Below are positions 59,275 through 64,000 of a stretch of DNA of 64,000 nt, in pieces. The notes beneath the pieces are model-generated. The model saw only the letters and a list, made by a program, of their open reading frames with translations, was not told where the DNA came from and searched no databases. This DNA comes from Varanus komodoensis. Taxonomy: Eukaryota; Chordata; Lepidosauria; Squamata; Varanidae. A program made the translations under genes and the position numbers. The DNA lies in assembly GCF_004798865.1 (NCBI RefSeq), contig NW_025335641.1, positions 13,185,015 through 13,249,014 on the forward strand, written 5' to 3'. Position 1 is the stretch's first letter, and every line of letters begins with the position of its first letter.

Positions 59275-59853
59275 CATGACCCCATGGACAACATTCCTCC
59301 AGGCCATCCTGTCCTCCACCATCCGCTGGAGTCCACTGAGGCTCAGACCAACTGCTGCAGTGTCTCCATCTAGCCACCTCATTCTCTGTCATCCCCTTCT
59401 TCTTTAGTCATCTATCATTCCTAGCAGTAGGCTCTTCTCTAAGGAGTCCTTCCTTCTCATTAGGTGGCCAAAGTATTTGAGTTTCATCTTCAGGATCTGG
59501 CCTTCTAAAGAGCAGTCAGGGTTGATCTCCTCTAGGACTGACAGGTTTGATCTCCTTGCAGTCCAAGGGACTCGCAGGAGTCTCCTCCGGCACCACAATT
59601 CAAAGGCCTCAATTCTTCGGCGCTCAACCTTTCTTATGGTCCAGCTTTCACAGCCACACATTGCAACTAGGAAAACCATAGCCTTGACTATACGTACTTT
59701 TGTTGGCAGGGTGATGTCTCTGCTTTTTAGTATGCTGTCTAGATTTGCCATAGCTTTCCTCCCCAGGAACAAGCGTCTTTTAATTTCTTGGCTGCAGTCC
59801 CCATCTGCGGTGATCTTGTAGCCCAGGAAAATAAAATCTGTCACTACCTCCAT
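59275..59853 (-). pseudogene. BovB ORF part 3: C-terminal domain
   Basis: The frame at 59404-59853 (149 codons) reads MEVVTDFIFLGYKITADGD, CGCESWTIRKVERRRIEAFE, LWCRRRLLRVPWTARRSNLS and YFGHLMRRKDSLEKSLLLG. This region is characteristic of BovB/RTE C-termini and holds the conserved Cys and Trp residues. It is separated from part 2 by a frameshift near 59865, and ended by a TAA at 59404-59406 where the family continues with Lys. The remaining 3' piece contains RWLDG and GLEECCPWGHDGSDTTSRL-like text in shifted frames. Confidence 0.85.
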
Positions 59854-59867
59854 TTTTTCCCATCTAT

Positions 59868-60839
59868 TTAACAGGAAGTGAGAGGACCGGATGCCATGAT
59901 CTTCGTTTTCTTAATGCTGAGTCTCAAGCCAGCCTTTGCACTCTCCTCCTTCACCCGCATCAAGAGGCTCCTTAGTTCCTCTTCACTTTCTGCCATGAGA
60001 GTGGTATCATCTGCATATCTGAGGTTGTTGATATTTCTTCCAGCAATCTTAATTCCAACTGGTGATTCATCGAGCCCCGCCTTTCTCATGATGTGCTCTG
60101 CATGTAAGTTAAATAGGCAGAGCAACAATATACAGCCTTGCCAAACTCCTTTCTCAATTTCGAACCAAGCAGTGGTTCCGTGTCCAGTTCTCACTGTTGC
60201 TTCTTGACCCGCATAGAGGTTTCTCAAGAGACAAATAAAATGGTCTGGTACTCCCATCTCTTTAAGAACTTGCCACAGTTTGTTGTGATCCACACAATCA
60301 AAGGCTTTAGCATAGTCAGTAAAGCAGAAGTAGATGCTTTTCTGGAACTCCCTTGCTTTCTCCATGATCCAGCATATGTTGGCAATTTGATCTCTAGTTC
60401 CTCTCCCTCTTCGAAATCCTGCCTGTACTTCTGGTAGTTCTCAGTCCACATACTGCTGGAGCCTAGCTTGTAGAACTTTGAGCATAACTTGGCTCGCATG
60501 TGAAATGGGTGCAATGGTGCGGTAGTTTGAACATTCTTTGGCATTGCCCTTCTTTGGGATTGGAATGTAAACTGACCTTTTCCAATCCTGTGGCCACTGT
60601 TGAGTTTTCCAAATTTGCTGGCATATTGAGTGTAGCACTTTTACTGCATCGTCTTTTAAGATTTTGAATAGCTCAGCTGGAATTCTGTCGCCTCCACTAG
60701 CTTTGTTGTTGCTCAGGCTTCCTAAGGCCCATTTGACTTCACATTCCAGGATGTCCGGCTCGAGGTCAGTGACCACGCCATTGTGCTTAGCAGGGACATT
60801 AAGCTCTTTCTTGTATAGTTCCTCTATGTAATCTGCCAC
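59868..60839 (-). pseudogene. BovB ORF part 2: reverse transcriptase
   Basis: Two adjacent open stretches carry the RT domain. The first (60441-60839, 132 codons) has IPAELFKIL, WKRSVYIPIPKKG and SNYRTIAP, the fingers region. A TGA at 60441-60443 sits where the family has Arg (CGA). The second (59868-60365, plus upstream text reading VQAGFRRGRGTRDQ) has FTDYAKAFD, with the first catalytic Asp, then GVWQGCILLL, where the family has GVRQGCILSP, then LRYADDTTLMAES with the YADD catalytic pair intact. A frameshift near 60845-60870 joins it to part 1. The polymerase core is well preserved though not continuous. Confidence 0.9.
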
Positions 60840-60988
60840 CTCTTCTTAATCTCTTCTGCCTCTGTTAGGTCCCTGCCATTTTGGTCCTTTATGCCCATCT
60901 TTGCATGAAACGTTCCCTTCATATCTCCAATTTTCTTGAAGAGATCACTGGTCCTCCCTAATCTATTGTTTTCTTCTATTTCTTTGCA

Positions 60989-62002
60989 CTATTCATTTAA
61001 GAAGGCATTCTTATCTCTTCTAGTTATTCTCTCGAATTCTGCATTCAATCGGGTGTATCTTTCCTTTTCTCCTTTGCCTTTTGCTTCCCTTCTTTCCTCA
61101 GCTATTTGTAAAGCTTCCTCAGGCAGCCATTTTGCTTTCTTGCATTTCTTTTTCTTTGGGATGGTTTTAGTTGCTACCTCTTGTACAATGTTGTGAATCT
61201 TTGCCCATAGTTCTTCAGGCACTCTGTCTATCAGATCTAATTCCTTAAATCTATTTGTCACCTCTACTGTATATTCATCAGGGATATGATTTAGGTCATA
61301 CCTGAGTGGCCTAGTGCTTTTCCATACTTTCTTCAATTTAAGCCTAAATTTTGCAATGAGAAGCTCATGATCTGAGCCACAGTCAGCTCCAGGTCTAGTT
61401 TTTACTGACTGCATAGAGCTTCTCCATCTTTGGCTGCAGAGCACATAGTCAATCCGATTTCTGTGATGACTGTCTGGTGATGTCCATGTATAGAGTCGTC
61501 TCTTGGGTTGTTGGAAAAGAGTGTTTGCCATGACCATCGTATTCTCTTGACAAAATTCTACCAGCCTGTGCCCTGCTTCATTTTGTACTCCAAGGCCAAA
61601 CTTGCCTGTTATTCTGGTTATCTTTTGGCTTCCTACTTTAGCATTCCAAGCCCCCATGATGATAAGGACATCATTTTTGGGTGTTAATTCCAGAAGGTGT
61701 TTTAGGCCTTCATAGAACTGGTCAACGTCAGCCTCTTCAGCACCAGTGGTTGGGGCATAGACTTGAACTATTGTGATGTTGAATGGTTTGCCTTGGATTC
61801 GGACTGAGATCATTCTATCATTTTGGAGACTGTATCCCAGAACTGCTTTTCCTACTCTTGTATTGACTATGAAGGCTACTCCATTTCTTCTGAGGGATTC
61901 TTGCCTGCAGCAATATACCTGATGGTCATCTGAATTAAATTCACCCATTCTTGTCCATTTTAGTTCACTGATTCCTAAGATGTCTATGCTCAGTCTTGTC
62001 AT
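60989..62002 (-). pseudogene. BovB ORF part 1: AP-type endonuclease
   Basis: An open frame of 337 codons. Endonuclease motifs appear in order: GISELKW (residues 10-16, with the metal-binding Glu at 13), YAPT (82-85), GAWNAKVG (117-124), TWTSPD (172-177), RIDYVL (183-188) and GSDHELL (209-215). In the family the fourth motif is GDWNAKVG, so the catalytic Asp is Ala at residue 118 here. A basic linker (KKKKCKKAK) follows near residues 285-293. The frame begins internally: upstream, a TAG at 62015-62017 and a one-base loss near 62040 separate it from the N-terminal piece (62035-62271, ending GTWNVRS). It ends at a TAG (60989-60991) where the family has Gln. Confidence 0.9.
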
Positions 62003-62489
62003 CTCTTGTTTGACCTAATCCAGCTTGCCTTGATTCATGATCTTACATTCCAGGTTCCTATGGAGTATAGATCTTTGCAGCATCGGACTCTTCTTTCACC
62101 ACCAGATACATCGGCAACTGAGTGTCCTTTCGGTTTTGACCCAGTCGCTTCATTCTTTCTGGCGCTACTAGTACTAGCCCTCTGCTCTTCCCCAGTAGCA
62201 TATTGGACACCTTCCAACCTGAGAGGCTCATCTTCCGGCGTCATATCTTTATGCCTTTTGGTACTGTCCATGGGGTTTTCATGGCAATGATACTGGAGTG
62301 GGTTGCCATTTCCTTCTCCAGTGGATCACGTTTTGTCAGAGCTCTCTGCTATGACCTGTCCGTCTTGGGTGGCCCTGCACGGCATAGCTCATAGCTTCAT
62401 TGAGCTACGCAAGCCCCTTCGCCATGACAAGGCAGTGATCCATGAATGGGAGAACTAAGATGTGGTAAAGTTAACAAGTAAAACTAGAT

Positions 62490-62712
62490 CCAGGGTGGTG
62501 TAGCAGTTAAGGGGTTCATCTGGGGATCTGGGAGCTCCAGGTTCTAGTCCCCGCTCTGCCATGGAGCTCACTGGATGACTTTGGGCCAGTCAGAAACTCT
62601 CAGCCCAACCTACCTCCTAGAGCTGTTGTGAAGATAAAAGAAAGAGGAATATGCCTTGAGTCCCTTGAAAGGAAAAAAGTGGGATATAAATATAATGAAT
62701 AATGTAATATAA
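62490..62712 (+). mobile_element. tRNA-derived MIR-like SINE, well preserved
   Basis: A box TGGTGTAGCAG at 62496-62506 fits the Pol III pattern, and B box GGTTCTAGTCC at 62540-62550 differs from it at one base. The body GCTCTGCCATGGAGCTCACT then CAACCTACCTCCTAGAGCTG follows. The L2-like tail GGGATATAAATATAATGAAT ends the element. Best copy of the family in the window. It begins 43 bp from the BovB 5' end. Confidence 0.85.
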
Positions 62713-64000
62713 TAGCGATTGATACATCTGTCACTTTGTGTTTCTTCCACATGCGCTTTTTAATTGAACATTTGTTTCACCCCAAATATGAAGAAATTAG
62801 GCATTTTTGGTGAACTCTCATGAAAAATGAACTGCAATTAAAATCTCTATTTGTACTGGAGCCTGCCAGATTCCATAGATTCAGCTTTTCCCAACACGGG
62901 CAGATCGTGTTCTGTGTCCCCACTATGTAACTGTTAAAGATAAGGAGCCCACCAGGAGAAAGAGGCAGCAACACTGGTTAAGTACTAACAAGCTCCAATG
63001 CATAAGCATCGCACCCTGTGAGTCTGGATGCATGAATTGTCAATTGCTCTTTCTCCCAGAGTCATGTTTTAAAAATGACATCTCAGGCTCATTCCAACCT
63101 AGATATGAATAAATTTGTACAAGTGCTACGTTATTATAAAAAATAAATTTAAAGATAAGCCAGTAAAAGAGATAAACTGATACTGAAAGCCAGTAGTGGT
63201 GGAATATTGCTTAACACTGGCAGATCCTCGCGCATGTGTGTCCAACCTGGCAGTTGCTTGATGCCTACTCAGTGCACGGTCTTTTCTCCTCACAGAGTGC
63301 GGCTAAGCAGTGCCCAGGTGGCTTTAGGATTTTCCAGATTCGTTGCATCAACCTTGCAGGTGGGTCCTGCACGTGGATCGCCCTGTACCCCACTCACAGC
63401 CAGCACAGAAAAAATCCACTGGCTGCACCTCTGAGGATATGAGAGTGACCATCTTGAAGGACCTTGAGCTATACTTTGGGAGAGGATGAGTCTGGAGCTG
63501 CCAAGATATGAAGTCTCCTGGTGGTGCCACAGATTCCTTCCTTTCTGCTCTGAAGCATCACCCTTTGATGACCAAAAATGACATCTAAGTGCTTTGCAGA
63601 CCAAGAGGAGAAGGGAGGCAATCTTGCTCGGTGCTTCTTCAATTTTGCATAGGATACTCATAATCCTATGAGTCTGGAGGGATACTGGCATCACCCCCCA
63701 CCCTACGTTTGCATCCAGATTAGAAGTACCAGCACCCCAAACCACACCAAGACTTGCTAAGGGAGAGCGAGGTCTTCCTCTGCAGTCTTGGTCCAGATCA
63801 GCAGCTCCACACTTAAAATTTGCAAACATGCAAAAATGAAAGATCCTCTTGAAATGAATGATGGAAAGATCCATTCTAGCTGACACTAAAAATTCATGGA
63901 TGATGTTAGCCACTGTTTTGCTTTTCATGAGTTCAATGATACTGTGTTAGGTACTAACTCTTGCTGCTTTGTGGGTGCGGGATCAGACTTGTAACACATT
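62713..64000. other. No recognised gene; one long minus-strand ORF
   Basis: Holds the 212-codon frame at 63290-63928 described separately. The rest is AT-rich with nothing recognised. Confidence 0.4.
63290..63928 (-). other. Unexplained 212-codon open frame
   Basis: The longest open frame outside BovB. From MKSKTVANIIHEF it runs to WALLSRTL and stop. It has no signal peptide, transmembrane run, repeat or domain I recognise, and its composition (many Ser, Leu, Arg, Gly) looks like translated non-coding DNA. Two smaller frames are open on the plus strand at 63207-63442. It could be a chance frame in a GC-richer patch, part of an unrecognised LINE or LTR element, or an unspliced fragment. I assign no function. 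Confidence 0.2.

Larger units (their letters stand above)
59236..62447 (-). mobile_element. BovB (RTE clade) LINE, full length, with TSD
   Basis: The 3' end (plus GTTGTTGTTGTTAGTCGTGA) and the 5' UTR (minus strand CATGGATCACTGCCTTGTCA) are both present, so the copy spans the whole element, about 3.2 kb. The 9-bp word GGGAGAACT lies immediately outside both ends (59227-59235 and 62448-62456), a target duplication. The minus strand encodes an AP-type endonuclease, then a reverse transcriptase with YADD, then a C-terminal domain. The reading frame is broken by several stops and frameshifts, described in the three sub-entries. BovB is known to have moved horizontally between squamates and ruminants. 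Two shorter copies (12283, 14401) share its 3' end. Confidence 0.95.

Noticed and set aside
59404-61196. Plus-strand frames across the BovB region
   Set aside because: They are antisense shadows; the minus strand carries clear endonuclease and reverse transcriptase motifs.
1-64000. CRISPR array, bacterial operon, phage or plasmid features
   Set aside because: The repeats present are microsatellites, minisatellites and eukaryotic transposons; there is no spaced direct-repeat array or dense gene packing.
1-64000. A previously undescribed multi-gene system
   Set aside because: No intact gene other than decayed transposon frames could be recognised, so there is nothing to build such a claim on.

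Overview
The window looks like non-coding (intergenic or deep intronic) DNA from a squamate reptile, a lizard or snake. The argument rests on its repeats: a full-length BovB (RTE-clade) LINE plus two BovB fragments, several CR1 and L2-like LINE 3' ends, a second RTE-type LINE family, tRNA-derived MIR-like SINEs, hAT and Harbinger-like MITEs, a Tigger-like TcMar element and solo LTRs. BovB together with abundant CR1/L2 and hAT MITEs is typical of Squamata; ruminants carry BovB but not this mixture. The sequence is AT-rich with no evident CpG island. I could not identify any host protein-coding exon, tRNA, rRNA or CRISPR array. Bacterial-type features (operons, ribosome binding sites, terminators) do not apply.

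Layout. 1-11.7 kb is sparse: a degraded hAT element carrying a possible BED-finger remnant (2701-3688), hAT MITE debris and one SINE. 11.9-15 kb holds a SINE, a MITE fragment, a BovB fragment, and a CR1 copy split by a second BovB fragment. 17-26 kb has L2 tails, a Harbinger-like MITE (18264-18721), a palindromic hAT MITE (21697-21832), a solo LTR (22108-22674), two L2 copies and two SINEs, one of them interrupted by MITE sequence. 28.5-32 kb has a CR1 3' end and an RTE fragment split by a TcMar element with TA duplications. 35.7-36.5 kb has a MITE-like element apparently split by an LTR. 39-47 kb has a 101-bp RTE fragment with 12-bp target duplications, a long hairpin, a 117-bp tandem duplication in an LTR-like stretch, and a degenerate minisatellite. 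48.6-49.5 kb has a CR1 copy split by a composite repeat containing a GATA array. 55-57 kb has another RTE fragment and a SINE.

The most informative object is the BovB element at 59236-62447 on the minus strand. It is about 3.2 kb, flanked by the 9-bp direct repeat GGGAGAACT, and carries recognisable endonuclease and reverse transcriptase reading frames interrupted by several stops and frameshifts. Its endonuclease frame is open for 337 codons but has Ala where the catalytic Asp is expected; its reverse transcriptase keeps YADD. It is dead as a coding unit but well preserved.

No cooperating gene system was found. What the window offers is a layered record of transposon insertion. The only long unexplained open frame is a 212-codon minus-strand ORF at 63290-63928, for which I can offer no function. 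Family names come from recalled consensus motifs, not from a database search, and most boundaries are approximate.
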